A stretch of DNA of 64,000 nucleotides from positions 137,648,533 to 137,712,532 of the forward strand of contig OW799233.1 of NCBI GenBank assembly GCA_941918925.1, in the 5' to 3' direction. This document shows, piece after piece, positions 1 to 11,824 of this stretch. Below the pieces are notes generated by a model, which saw only the letters and a list, made by a program, of their open reading frames with translations, was not told where the DNA came from and did no database searches. A program made the position numbers and the translations under genes. Each line of letters begins with the position of its first letter. The first letter of the stretch is position 1. The stretch comes from Phyto melanocephala. Its lineage: Eukaryota; Arthropoda; Insecta; Diptera; Rhinophoridae.

Positions 1-816
1 AAAAAATAAATTAAAGCTTTAAGAAGGGAAACTTTAGTGCTTGTCTCGACACACCAACTTCTTGTAAATTTAAGATTTTATTCGGTGACAATTTTTACAT
101 GCACACACATATATAGCCAGATTTATTTTATTTTTGTAGTGGGTTAAATCATTATTTTAATAAAAAACTTATTTTAAAAATTTTATTATTATAAAAACTG
201 TCTTTTTTCTTGAACTGAGATCACTTTTAGTTTTTTTTATATAATTTGTTTTATTAAAAACCGATATTTCGCTACCAAACAATGGTAGTTTAAATTATGA
301 TTTTCTAAATATGTTTTGGTAATAGTTGCACCATATAATTGTCAGTTATGGTCATTACATGAGGGTAGAAACAGTGGGAAGAGTATATAGCACTCTTACT
401 TATTTAGTGTTAGAATCATCTATCTGTATTTCAGATATAACAAGTGACGAATAAACGCCATCATTTTTTTTTAAACCCTTTATCTAAGGCCAAAATAATA
501 GATGAAAATTAAACAGTATTTAACATTTTGACATTTCATTAGAAGAAAATAAAGTATTCAATAACACACATTTTTCTCCATAAAACATATATGTATAGAT
601 TTCCATATTTGAATAAGAATTATTTAAATATTTTTAATAATAAGTTTTAATACTAATATTAAAAATCTATAATAATTTACAAAACGATTTTTATCAGCAC
701 TTAAAAGTTTTTACTATCTTATATGAACAAATTTTTCCTAACACAAAAAAAAAATACTTTGTTATTTTTATAAAAAAAAAAATGCAAAAAGTGCTCAACT
801 ATATATTTTTTTTTTT
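1..816. other. AT-rich DNA without genes
   Basis: No coding region or RNA gene is recognised. A short piece at about 380-405 (GTATATAGCACTCTTACTTA) resembles the 3' end of the DINE-1-like elements described below, so it is probably a relic of one. The rest is low-complexity A/T sequence. Confidence 0.6.
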
Positions 817-840
817 TAATTTTTATTTTATCGAACTTTT

Positions 841-910
841 CCGATCAAAGAGTTCTGATGATGAAATCGTAGCTGGTTTCGAAAATGCATTCCACTCGGC
901 TAGTTTTCGG
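841..910 (+). ncRNA. Hammerhead ribozyme motif, decayed copy
   Basis: Contains the core CTGATGA (855-861), stem II GAAATC/GGTTTC and the second core box GAAA, followed by a short ATGCAT stem-loop III and TC. The 5' side of stem I reads GAGTT instead of GAGTG, which breaks one pair with CACTC, so this copy may be less stable than the one at 1421. Confidence 0.6.
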
Positions 911-1420
911 TAAAAATATAATTTTTCAGATTATTCTTTCATTTATCACAAATATAAAAAAAAATTCTTTGTAACAATAAGAATGTTAATATGAACTCGA
1001 GCCTGATTAAAATTTGAATATTAGCTTAAACAGAAAAGTTCGATAAAATAAAAATTAAATTTACGTAAGCACAGGGCACGGTGCAAACAATCGTTAATTC
1101 ACTGTTGGTCAATCAACACTTAGTTGTATACTGACCTCACAGAAAAATAAAACAAATGATTATAAACATTGATTGTTAAAAACAATCACATCTGTTCTTA
1201 TCGCTACCTAACTGGTGGCTAGAGCAGGATAATAATAGTGATAAAAAATGAAAGATAATAACAAACAAAAGTAAAAGGGTTGCTGTTGGGCAAAAATTTC
1301 AATCTAACTCATTGTGGTAAAAATATATGAAAAAAAAAGGAAAACTAAAGTAGTTACCGAATTCAATTAACTTAAGTCCCGTGAGTTAAATAGATGATAT
1401 TTACAACCAACATGCACCCA

Positions 1421-1490
1421 CCGATCAAAGAGTGCTGATGATGAAATCGTAGCTGGTTTCGAAAATGCATTCCACTCGGCTAGTTGTCGG
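1421..1490 (+). ncRNA. Type-I hammerhead ribozyme motif
   Basis: The core box CTGATGA is at 1435-1441. Stem II is GAAATC paired with GGTTTC around a GTAGCT loop, followed by GAAA at 1461-1464. Stem III has two A-T pairs closed by a TGCA loop, then TC at 1471-1472; predicted self-cleavage is 3' of 1472. Stem I is GAGTG (1430-1434) with CACTC (1473-1477), and an outer CCGA/TCGG helix (1421-1424 with 1487-1490) lies beyond an internal loop. A single T sits unpaired between CTGATGA and stem II, a deviation shared by the family. Very short stem III is known for hammerheads of Penelope-like elements and retrozymes. Activity is not shown by sequence alone. Confidence 0.75.
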
Positions 1491-1615
1491 TAAAAATATA
1501 ATTTTTCAGATTATTCTTTCATTTATCACAAATATAAAAAAAAAAAAATTCTTTGTAACAATAAGAATGTTAATATGAACTCGAGCCTGATTAAAATTTG
1601 AATATTATATTTTTT

Positions 1616-2868
1616 TTTTATAAGATTTTAGCTCTTATTTGAAAAAAAGTGCTAAAATGGAAACTATGCAACAAACATAGCCTCCTATATTATGAAACGT
1701 GTGCACACACGCTTCCATTCTTTATGTCTTATTAATATTAATATAGTTTAATATAGCTGAGTAGCAACCAAAAAGTTTTTTTTTTAAAGAAATATGTAAA
1801 AATAAGAAAAACATGTTGTCTTTTATTTATTTCGCCGCCAGTATAATGAAGGATTAAATAAATATATTGAATTTTTTTAATGTTTGAAAATTCAAATTTA
1901 AGTTCAAGAAAACTTTTAAAAGTAAAAAAATAAAGAAGCTTCCCATTTCCCTATATTTAAAATATATTTTAAAATTGATAAGAAGTTTATAAAACATAAT
2001 TTCTTTTATAAGCAAATACATGAGAGTAAGTTTATAAACAATCGGAACGATTTCAGAATTCTAAACACGAACATTTACTAAATAAATTAAAAACTCACTC
2101 ACATAATTTCAAAATATGACAAGTACATTTTTAAATGTTTGAAATTTGGACATTACAAAATCTTATTGGAAGCTAAAATAAATCCAAAAAAGTTGAGTAA
2201 CGTATTTTTTTTAAACAATATTCCTAAATAATTGTACTTTTTTTTATGTCTAGGTTCATAGTTCAGCAGAAACAATTTTAAGTCGTCCTTACATTTAAGG
2301 GATTCAACAGCTTCTTTGGGGGATATTTGAATGAATTGTTAACAAGCTAAAAAATATCTGCCAAACAATAACCAAGATTTATAATGAAGTCATAGTCATG
2401 GTTTACGAGTTTTTCTATTACTTATTTATTTAAAAAAATATGTGACAGAGCACGTACATATGTATATTGAAAGCAACAAATGTTTATTATTTATAGGGTA
2501 TAATGTTTAAAATTAACCTAAGAAATTAATATTATTTGTCCCAACAACAAACATCAATACAAAACTCATTGGCTTAATTTTCGTTCGCATTATAAGGAAC
2601 CTTGCTAATATTTCAGTGATATTCGAAATTCGAACATTGAAATTTTTAACTAAAATTTTATAAAACTTATATTTTTATACATAATTTTAAAAAAAGTTTG
2701 AAATATATAAATTTTTTTATGTTCGAAAATTCGAACTTAAGGTTAAATATAATTTTAAATTTTAAAAATAATATTTTAATCTGCACAGAACAAATTATTG
2801 CTTAAAATTTTGAAAACTTTCTATTAATTTTCGACATAAAATGCAGTTAAAAATTAATATATAAAATA
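1616..2868. other. AT-rich DNA without genes; weak direct repeats
   Basis: No gene seen. Short related segments at about 1868-1915 and 2703-2750 (TTTTTATGTT-like followed by GAAAATTC and AACTTAAG-like words) suggest two scraps of one old repeat, which I cannot classify. Confidence 0.5.
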
Positions 2869-3779
2869 CAGGGTGGCCCAAAAGTCACGCCTGCGTGTAA
2901 AAATTTAATAACTTTTTTGTTTATTAATATTTTTTATTTTTTTTTCAGATTTTATTCATCGATTCGTGTTACACCACCATGCAAAATTTAACGACTGAGC
3001 AACGAACGAAAGTGGTAGAATTTTACTTTTCCAATGGGCGCTCAATTTTACTGACGCAACGAGGATATCGAACACGAGAAATGCACCTAACCAAACCACA
3101 ATTAATCGTTTAATTGCACGGTTCCGACAACAAGGTGCAGTGTCAGATTTGCCACGATCAGGAAGACCAAGAATAATACAGAATCAAGTGAACATTGATC
3201 GTGTACGGGTCAGTGTTGCAGAATATTCAGGAACTTCAACGCGAAGACGTTCTGGACAACTGGGCATCTCTAGAACGCTATGCTTAATAATTTTGTACGC
3301 CCTGAGGCAGCCAACAAGTGGTTTCAGCAGGATGGAGCAACAGCACACACAGCCCGTGCCACAATGACGCTTTTAAATGACATTTTTGACGACCGAATTA
3401 TCTCGAAAAATTCAGAATTTAATTGGCCAGCACGTTCACCGGATTTAACTGCCCCTAGTTATTTTCTATGTGGTTATCTCAAAGAACGAGTGTATGTAAA
3501 CAAGCCTCAAACTATAGAGCAGCTAAAGAACAACATTGAAGCTGAGATCAGGGCAATAGAGCCTGAAACCTTGCGTGCAGTTATGCAAAACGCCTGTTTA
3601 AGAGCCCAATTGTGCATCGATGAAAATGGTGGTCATCTCTCTGACATTATTTTTCATAATTAAAATTTAGGTCATACAAAGATAATATTATAATTAAAAA
3701 AAAAAATTGAATAAAAAATAATAATAAACAAAAAAGTTATTCAATTTTTACACGCAGGATCGACTTTTGGTCCACCCTG
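2869..3779 (+). mobile_element. Mariner-superfamily DNA transposon, internally deleted
   Basis: The element is 911 bp and bounded by a TA dinucleotide on each side (2867-2868, 3780-3781). Terminal inverted repeats run for about 57 bp with roughly five mismatches, beginning CAGGGTGG and continuing CCAAAAGTC and CCTGCGTGTAAAAATT. The TA target and the inverted ends place it in the IS630/Tc1/mariner superfamily. It is shorter than a complete member because the transposase has lost its central part. Confidence 0.9.
2979..3663 (+). pseudogene. Broken mariner-type transposase (DD36D-like spacing)
   Basis: The likely start ATG at 2979 begins MQNLTTEQRTKVVEFYF, an N-terminal helix-turn-helix region. 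The reading frame then shifts more than once (TSTRRRSGQLGISR near 3235-3272 is in another frame from what follows). The C-terminal half (3280-3663) is open for 127 residues and carries FQQDGATAHTA with the second catalytic aspartate, RSPDLTAPSYF with the third, and the C-terminal motif HLSDIIF. There are 36 residues between the second and third aspartates. The segment expected to hold the first catalytic aspartate (SDEAHF in relatives) is missing, removed by a deletion at about 3275. It therefore cannot be catalytic. Related copies lie at 21.5 and 31.9 kb. Confidence 0.85.
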
Positions 3780-3781
3780 TA

Positions 3782-4235
3782 CATATTTACAATTTCTTTT
3801 AGGATATAATTATTTAAAACAGGCTGACCCATTTATATAACTACTACAATAAATATTTCTAATTTAATCAATCTTAAATTGCATTTTTAGACGTGATCAA
3901 AATAATTACAATGATTTTTCTAAATAACGTTAGTGGCTAATTTTAGAATTTTTGAGCCTGGAAAAATATGAGTACTATGAAAGTGTAACGGATTAAGTTT
4001 ATAAACTAATATTTTCTATTAACTTAAATGATTTTTACAACTCGTAAAGGACCTAAGTTACATAATCTTGTTTCAAATCAAAATTTATATTGTCTTCTTT
4101 AAAATATAGATTTTATAATTGGGGAAAACATTAATTCTCATCAACTTATATTGTTAATTAATTATTTTCTTTAAAATAAGAAAAAACCTATCATGCATAG
4201 ATTAGCTTTAGAATATTTAGATTTTCAAATGGTTC
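3782..4235. other. AT-rich DNA without recognisable features
   Basis: No gene, RNA or repeat family was recognised in this stretch. Confidence 0.5.
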
Positions 4236-5075
4236 ATCTTCAAAGACTAAAGCCTTATAAATCATTGTTTAGGAAGGAAAAAAGCTCTGATTCTTTTGTG
4301 TGCTGAGCTAAAGCTAATGCTGTATTGAAGTCCTATAAAGTTGAGACAGATTCAGATCACATATTAGTTTAGAAGAAAGAGAACGAGCGAAGAAACTGAG
4401 GTCGAAATATAAACAAATTTCACCTGTTGTGCAATGGATGATGAAACTTATGTACTGGCAGACTTTTCACAACTTTTGGGTCAAGACTATTACGAGCTAA
4501 TTTGCAGTAACAATAGCGGCCATAAAAGAAACAAAATTTCTAAGAAGTTTTATGTGCCAAAAAGAGAATAATGCTTAAGTCGATATAAGGTAAAGTTGAG
4601 ATAATCACATCATTGTAATCTCGGAACTGAAAACTACCATTTGCGTTATTTGCCCATATTTTTGCGAAGAACAATATCATTTAGAATAATATCTTTAAAA
4701 TTTAAAAGTGATTTTCTTAAAAAAATATAAAAAAACAGACATAAACAGTTTTTCTTATTATCATAGATATATTACGGAGTATTTACAAACACGGTTTTTA
4801 CCTTTCTTAAAACAGCACAAAATGCATTCATAGTTTGTGCCCGATGTGGCATCATGCCACTATAAAAAAAGACCCCTGTGTGGTATTAACTGTTCAGAAT
4901 TTCGGCGTGTGAAAAGGTATTTGGCTCTTGTGAAAAAAAAATAATTAAATACAGCAGGGAAGATAACATAGGACATGATTCTAGGCGTAAGTGGACCATC
5001 TCATACAAAAAGGTAAAGAAAGCTACTATAAAGTATTTAATGAAAGGATTTCCGGATTCAGATTCAGTAGACGCT
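4236..5075 (+). pseudogene. Tc1-like (DD37E-type) transposase relic, copy A
   Basis: Three-frame reading recovers pieces of a transposase that also occurs at 13.3, 30.5 and 56.8 kb. A helix-turn-helix tail lies near 4285-4370 (CSDSFV, then RAKANAVLKSYKVE). The first catalytic region is MDDETYVLADFSQL at about 4436-4480, then the frame decays. The second catalytic region near 4840-4860 reads as a degraded RCGIMPL. The C-terminal helix segment is at about 4985-5070. A segment at about 4573-4755 does not belong to the transposase and matches part of the repeat at 34.5-34.9 kb, so a second element has inserted here. Stops and frameshifts are numerous. Confidence 0.7.
4573..4755 (+). repeat. Repeat nested in transposase relic
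   Basis: This segment, starting at AAGTCGATATAAG, aligns with 34545-34690 and 34820-34880, sharing words such as ACAGACATAA and CAGTTTTTC. It interrupts the Tc1-like sequence, which resumes with ATAGATATATTACGGAG. The 34.5-kb copy ends in a Helitron-like terminus, so this may be a fragment of that family. Confidence 0.55.
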
Positions 5076-5279
5076 AGTAAATTACAGTCGCATTATTCTT
5101 AGCGTAGTTCTAATTTCTAAGATTTAAATTTAAATAAAGAAAAAACATTAAAGTGAATCTTCGTCTGGAAAATGCACAAAAAAACTTTTTCATGGATAGG
5201 CTTTTTTTATATAAATTAAAACAAAACATAAAAGATAATAAAAACTCAACACGTTTTAAAAAAAACGAAATTTTAAAAA

Positions 5280-5370
5280 TACAGTGGGGCCTCGATCATC
5301 CGTGATTCGATTAACAGGAAACGTCGATTATCCGTGAAAGAAAATTACCTCTATTATCTGGGATTCTAAA
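5280..5370 (+). repeat. Possible pogo-like transposon end
   Basis: CAGTGGGGCCTCGATCATCC followed by two further CGATT-containing sub-repeats (GATTCGATTAACAGG, GTCGATTATCCGTG) resembles the terminal repeat of pogo/Tigger-type elements as I know them. No matching inverted partner was found downstream, so this is at most one orphan end. Confidence 0.35.
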
Positions 5371-6629
5371 GTTTTTTATTGCCTTTAAACAATCAAAACT
5401 CAATGTTATGTATTTTTTAATCTTTTTTTTTTCCAAAATTTTCATTTTTTTCTTATATTATTAAAACATTTTTAAAGTCAAATATATTTTCCCTGAATAA
5501 ATGAATTACATTCAAAACAAAAATGTTAAAAAGTACAACTCAAAATCGTTATGAATTATTGTTATGTATTTAGTATCGCATTCAATAAATTTTGAAAATT
5601 AACAAAGGATTACTAAACAAAATGCTCATACAAAATGTTTGATAAATTTGCAAGCTCATTATGAAAATTGGGGATCAAAATATAAAACTTTTTATTAGGT
5701 ATTGTATTTTGATCCTTTTCAAAATACTTACATAACATTTAAATATTATTAGCAGTCGCTTAGTGTTTGAAATTCAACCGTAATTTATTAAATTTAGAGT
5801 GTGAACATCAAAAAAGGTAGAACTTTTTTAAATTAACCAAAGAAACTTAATTGCACCAACTTTGTCCTCCGCTCCTTAATGCTTGCATAATTCGTTGAAA
5901 TTGCTTTATTTTATAATTATCTTTTACGTCTTGTTTTGCAGCAATTTATTATTAAAAAATTTTTTTCACAGAACTTTTTCTTGCAATAAAGTTGATGCTG
6001 CAAAACAAATGTACGTGTACGCAAGTAAATACATACTTAGCCACAAACATACAAGCAGACTTTTGCTTCCTGCCATATTTTAATTTAATTAACACAACAA
6101 ATACAACTTTTTTTTTTCTCGTCTAACACGTAAAGTACAAAACAAATACCAGCAAGCATGAAAAAGGCTGTAGTCAACTAAATTTGTATATACAAAAATT
6201 TAAGACAATAATTGCTAACAATGATTTCAATTTTAAATTAATATTTTATACTTGACATTTTAATAATCTTTTTATCAATCAAAAAAGAAAAAAAAATCAT
6301 TGTTGTTGCTGCCTTATTATTAGTCAACAAGCTAAACTTTATTTTTGTTTTTTGTTTTTTTCTTTTTCTTTCAAATATATATATATATATATATATATAG
6401 CGTAAAAGATGATGAAAAAAGAAAAATTGCTAATAAAATTTATTGAAAAATGTCAAAAACGAAACGGAATATTAAAAGAGCTCAGCAATAATGATATATT
6501 GTTTTTCTTAAAAAAATCATATACATATGCTGTGGTGTTTTTTGTTGTTTTTTTTTGTATTTTAAATGCTTTCTGGTATTTGAAAAAAAAAACACGAGTA
6601 ATTAAATTAATCAAATAAAATCTACCAGA
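5371..6629. other. AT-rich DNA; (AT)n microsatellite
   Basis: No gene is supported. A 69-codon open frame at 6409-6618 is lysine- and phenylalanine-rich, as expected from A/T-rich chance sequence. An (AT)n tract of about 24 bases lies at about 6376-6400. Confidence 0.5.
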
Positions 6630-7878
6630 AGCATTAATAACAAGTAAGAGAGTGCTATATTTATCTGAATTTGATAGTAATCTTCACCATCGAATACATA
6701 GGTATAATATTGTACACAATTTTTCTTAATTTTTTTAAGGATTTTTAATTTCTGATAACTGTATTTTACTTAAAAAATAATAGTTTGGAAAAATAATTTT
6801 CCGCCATCTTGTTTCAGACACCATCGCGAATTTTAAACTTTTTTATAATTTGCTGTATTCCACAGGGCAAGCCCTTTTCTTCGATACAAATATTGTGAAG
6901 GTTAAAGCCGTAATTACTATAACTGACCCATTTATACGCTAGTTTATTTAAGACGCCATCTTGGATTTAACCTTTTTTTATAGTTTGCTTAATTCTATTG
7001 GTCAAATGCTTTCATTATATAGAGGGCGTTGTAGTTGGTACATTTTTATATACTAGATTTTGAGTCTTAAATTAATTTAATGTATGCCGTTTTGTAGTGG
7101 CGGATATTATGGATTTTAAAATTTGTTCATAGTGTATTATATTTTGCTAATTTTGATACCCATATTGACCCTGTCAGTTTTTTAGATGCTGAAAAAAAAT
7201 CGATTTTCGTTTGTAAATATTAGAAACAAACATTGAAGTAGTTCTATACTTTTGCTTATATCTCGATCAATTAGTTTTTCTCAAAAATAATTTCGGCGAC
7301 CACGGCTTATATTTTGGTGTCTTTGGCGTGACCACAAATTATTTAAGACCTTAAAAAACTTGATATATATAAAAAAATTAAGTTAACGAAATAATTTTTG
7401 TCTATAACTTTGTCAGTCAGTGACCGATTTGACAAAAATATTCTACCAATATCCTTAGAGGCATTTGTAGTAGCTACAAATAGTAACAGAAATGTCTCTT
7501 CATTATCCAAGGGTTGTTGCAAAAACACCAGAGGCAGTGGTGTTTATTTACTATTATCTAATATATTATTTACTAATATCTAATATATTATGGGGCGGTT
7601 GTGCTAGATTTCAATAGAGATACATTCCTGGATATTTACAAAATATTGATGCCATAAACAGATCTGTGCAACATGTAGGTGCTTCTAAAAGTTGATTTCA
7701 ACCAATATACGGACAGAGAAGAATGAGAATGTCCCTCAATCATATCTCCATAAGCTTTCAGAAAATATATACTTTATTGGGTTGGATATTAAAGAATATT
7801 GTAGAAATTTCAAACGAAATGAAAAAGCTGTATATACCCTTGGAAGCACAGGGGAAGGGTATAAAAATTTAGCTTATA
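6630..7878 (-). mobile_element. Old DINE-1-like (Helentron-associated) element
   Basis: Begins AACAAGTAAGAG and ends GGGTATAAAA, which are the two ends of the DINE-1-like family read in reverse. Internal words shared with the copy at 38.6-39.2 kb include ATATCTCGATCAATTAG, the AGATCTGTGCA segment near 7660 and CAGAAAATATATACTTTA near 7758. The 6.7-7.1 kb portion is longer than in young copies and holds two diverged CGCCATCTTG-like segments. No transposase is expected or seen in these non-autonomous elements. Confidence 0.65.
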
Positions 7879-7964
7879 AAATACCAGGTTAAATGCATTG
7901 TTTGTAATAAATTTATAAAAAACCAACATATTGGGGTAGAACTAAATATAATATTATAAATTGT

Positions 7965-8090
7965 TAATAATCCCAACGAAGAAAAATTGGAAGTAGTGAA
8001 AAGTTAATTACAGACTTCAGACTACTAAATCAAGAGTGCACAAGAAAATGTTGCAAAATATGTTTCGCAATTCATGTAAACAAACAGAAA
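7965..8090 (+). repeat. Truncated CCCAGCA-type MITE
   Basis: Matches the left half of the MITE at 14820 (GAAGTAG, then a GAATTACA-like word, GACTTC, CTAAATCA) with many substitutions. Only the left end is preserved. Confidence 0.45.
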
Positions 8091-8947
8091 AATTAAAAAG
8101 AAAATTATAAATGTTTTAGTATTTGCATAAATTTCTCTATAAGCATTAAAATAGATATAAAAAATATATATAGACTTAACTAAATTTTGTTTCTAAACCA
8201 AGAAAATTTATGTCCTCAAAAGAAACACTGCACAGAAATCGAAGGCCGAAAACAGACTCACAATTATATGTTGTGTTAAACTCAAGTATGTTGTATATCT
8301 TTGTTATTAGGTTAAGAACATCTATGTATCTTGGGTAATTGCTAGGCAACCTTTTCTTATTAAGTCTTTTTTATAAAAACTGTTTTCTTTTTTTAATATT
8401 TAGCAGGTAAGACTTTGTTGTTGTCGTTGTGATGAAGTAATAATTAATAAGGGTGTAAAATGTTGTTGTTTTGTGGTTCTTGTTTTTACAGGTTGAAAAC
8501 ATTTTTATGAATTAAAATACAACAAAAAGTAAAAGAGAACCAGAAAAAGTTTTCGTTTTCGACAAACATTCCGCCTTAAAAAATAAATTTAATTGTACAA
8601 AAGTGGATAATTAAGTAATTTATGTATATATTAAAGGCTATAAAATATAAAGCGTATTTACCAGAAACCAAATTTCTTCTTTAGATCTGTTTATAGAAAA
8701 AACAATCAAATGTCGTTTGTTGATAATCGTATCATTTAAAAACGGCTGCACCTATTTCGCTAACCTTTTTTAAATGTTGGTAAAACCCAACTTGACCACG
8801 CCCACTTTTTTAAATTTATCTAAAATCGTAGAACGGCTGAAGCAATCGTTCTAACTTTTTTTTTTTAAATATAAGTAGTAATGCAATTTAAGTTTTTAAG
8901 GAAACCGAATTAGCTGATCTTTTTAATGTTTGTATCTCTTTCTGTCT
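8091..8947. other. AT-rich DNA; possible Helitron scraps
   Basis: No gene. A stretch at about 8740-8880 (AACGGCTGCACC, CCACGCCCACTTTTTT) resembles the internal text of the Helitron-type repeats in this window, but no ends can be defined. Confidence 0.4.
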
Positions 8948-9838
8948 TCTATATAAATAGGAATTGAATGATGTCCGTTGCTAAGCACATCACCGGACAA
9001 AACTGCTGTATCTACTTGGCTAATTTTTTTTCTAAATATTGTCTATAGAGCTCATGAATAGTTCTTTAGGACACTTTTGCTATGAAGTGCGAAAAAAATT
9101 AAGAGTTTTTGCAGCGTGCCCAGAGTACTGTAGTACTTTAATACTAGGCGTAACACCTTCAATATAAATAAAATTAATTTCATTCAATATTTAAAAATTT
9201 TTACATCTATAACCTTAAAACTTTGTGTAATTTATTTATATCTAATTTGTCTTATTACAGCCAACAAACGATACAATTGGAGGAGGGAAGGTGATATCCC
9301 CCATAAACAAAATCTAATTTTATGACATATTTCAGAAATTATAAATGTAAAAGTTTTTAATGCCGGCGTAAGACACTTTAATTAAAATTTTAAAATTCAT
9401 TTAATTGATCGGAGAGGATAAAATGAGAGGGCATGGTAGTTCCCATGCAAAGAAAATATATTTAATGGCATATTTGCACAACTATAATTGCTATAGGCTT
9501 TAAACTCTGTATAATTGTCTTTGATATCTGTTTACTTTTGCACAAATTCGATAGGATCAGAGCAGGGGGCGTGGCACCCATCAGACCAAAAAATTGATTT
9601 GATGTAATTTTAAAAAACTACCATCTTTATTTGATTTAAATTAAGTACCAGCTACTTTTGATGACAGTTTCCTAATGAAAACAAGGATAAGGTGAGGATC
9701 GAAAAAGGGGGCAATGAAGGATAAGAACAAATTACTATTTATGAGAATTATAGTGGCAGATAATATTAAAATCTATTTATAAATAAATACAATGCAAAAA
9801 CTTTGTTAGGACCAGCAATGCGGTTCGCATTCTGCTAG
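8948..9838 (+). mobile_element. Non-autonomous Helitron
   Basis: The 3' end is textbook. A perfect 6-bp hairpin AATGCG-GTT-CGCATT at 9817-9831 is followed by CTG and the terminal CTAG (9835-9838), with T as the next base. The 5' end is taken at TCTATATAAATAGG (8948), which has the TC start of the superfamily, but the base before it is T rather than the usual A, so the start is less certain than the end. The interior has no helicase or Rep coding. Confidence 0.75.
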
Positions 9839-9878
9839 TAAGCAATTGTTTTGACCATAAGACAAACTATCTATATAT

Positions 9879-10250
9879 TCCCAGCAAAAAGAAAAAAAGA
9901 AAAACTTTAACAAAGAAGTGATTTTGCAGGAGTTCAACTGGTGACGAAGTGATTTTAATTTAATTCTAATGTTTTTAATTCTAGCGTGTTGGAGATCATG
10001 TGTTAACAAGAATATTTAAATGAACTGCACTTCATTCTAATAAGAGCTTAAAACTAATGCAAATTAGTTGAAAAGAATCCGATGAGCTAATGTTTGTTTA
10101 CAATATTTATTTAAAATATTTAGCATGACTTTGAAGCACATCATTTATGACAAATTTTTTCCCCATGTTAGGAGTCATTGAATAGTAGTTCATGAATACT
10201 GAAGTCTTTAAAATGTAAAGCACATTGCACTTCTTTAAATTTTTTTTCTG
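9879..10250 (-). repeat. CCCAGCA-type MITE, diverged
   Basis: Begins CCCAGCAAAAAG and reads as the reverse complement of the MITE at 14820-15223. Shared segments include the GTGACGAAGTGATT region near 9940, GGAGATCATGTG near 9990, AACTGCACTTCATTC near 10024 and CACATCATTTATGAC near 10137. The far end is eroded. Confidence 0.65.
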
Positions 10251-11824
10251 ATTTTTAATAAAATCGTGTGTACATTCTAGGGTCAATATTATTGTTGTAA
10301 AGAAAATAATAATAAAGTAAAAAAATTATGAAATACAAAAACAAAATTATATAAATGTCTTAACCACAATAAAATTCAAAAACTATTTGTTGTTGAAATA
10401 TAAATTCTGAAACACAATTCTTCAAATACATTATAACAACATGGGGTGCCTTTCTTTGGCTTATTACACTGATTTGTGTTTTATTACGAGCAACATTTTC
10501 ATCTTTGTTGTGCAACAGTTGCTGACAGTTTATGAAATAAACTTTAACTAAAGCTAATATTTTTAATACAATCATTCAAATCATCATCACTGTGTTAAGG
10601 CCATCATTTAGATACTATTGGGAATTGTCTGTAAATCCCGTTCTATCAACATTGCTCATAGATGTCTTACACAACAATAAGAAATAACAATTTTGTAATA
10701 ATAAATTGAATTTGTCTTTTGAAACAAAAGAGCCAAGCAGCAAAAGAGGAAGACGCTAAAGTGAAGCAGCTAAAAGATTCAACTAAAATTTCAAAATACT
10801 AAAATATAAATTTGCAATTTATATTTCAGAAACATTATTGTCTTTCCTATTGTGCGACAATGGCAAACAAAGTCATAATTTTCAGCATCATCATCATCAT
10901 GATTTATAACAAATATGTTTAAGCATAATAATAAATAATTTGTTGCAAGAACTAAACTTCTTGATTACAAAGGATTTGAAAAGAAAAGATGAAACAAAAA
11001 ACTTAGATAAATAGAAAGCGAACAAAAAAATGGTTGTTTGTTAAGCCATTTAACACAATCACGTGTTGCATGCAACATTCTTCTATTAGAGAACATGCAA
11101 GATTTTTAGAGTAAGCCGCACAAAAATCAATTTTATACCGTAAAAGGTTTTATAAAACATAACAAAAAGGCATTTTTTTGTTATATAAAAATATTTAACA
11201 CCATAAAATTATACTTAAGGAACACCCTGAAATCATTTTTAGGTTCATACATATACAAACCTAGTTATTGTGTACAAACTGTCATGTAAACTCGTATCAA
11301 TTTCCATCATTACTTTTTCTGAGAGAATTTTTTTTGTTAATTTATCGTTCTTCTTTTCACATTATTTTGTAAATTTATTTTTTTTACGCTTAATATGTCA
11401 ACAGAGTATTAGAAATTAATTACAGTTTGTCTGTGCAAGATGTTAAATATTATTAATTTATTATGGCAAAGCAGAATTTTCATAAGACATAGTCGTTATA
11501 AGAACAAAAGCAAAAACGTATAAGTGATATGTCAAATCAAACAATGCTTATACGACAGGCTGGACAAATAATTTAATATTACTTATACGTTAACCATACT
11601 AACTTTGTTAGGAGGATATGATAAGTATTTTTCGGAAAAAAAAATTATATAGAAAAAATGTATGTTAAAAAATTAAAAAAAAAAAATCATTTTAGAATTC
11701 ATTTTTGTAAATTAAAAAAAATAACAAAAAAAAAAAATAAATAAAAAAAAACAATATATAATATAATAAAATAAATTTTAGCAATACCATAAGAAAAATT
11801 TGTAAGCGTCGTTTTTATAAACTA
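10251..11824. other. AT-rich DNA without genes
   Basis: No gene or repeat family recognised. A short (CAT)n run occurs near 10888-10900, and A-rich tracts lie at 11640-11770. Confidence 0.5.

Larger units (their letters stand above)
817..1615 (+). repeat. Tandem hammerhead-bearing repeat (Penelope/retrozyme-like), locus 1
   Basis: Two copies of a dispersed repeat lie head to tail here. The hammerhead cores are 580 bp apart (predicted cleavage points near 892 and 1472). Between them is a full intermonomer segment (about 1025-1420), which recurs at 60.5-62.0 kb. The first 24 bases (817-840) are an inverted scrap of the same repeat, because they match the reverse complement of about 1034-1058; an inverted copy therefore abuts the tandem pair. 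No open reading frame of any length is present. The architecture fits Penelope-like terminal repeats or a non-autonomous retrozyme. The family assignment is inference from the ribozyme and the tandem layout, not from protein homology. Confidence 0.7.

Noticed and set aside
6409..6618. 69-codon open frame with a hydrophobic segment
   Set aside because: Lysine and phenylalanine content is what A/T-rich DNA gives by chance, and no second support such as a conserved motif or neighbouring exon is seen.
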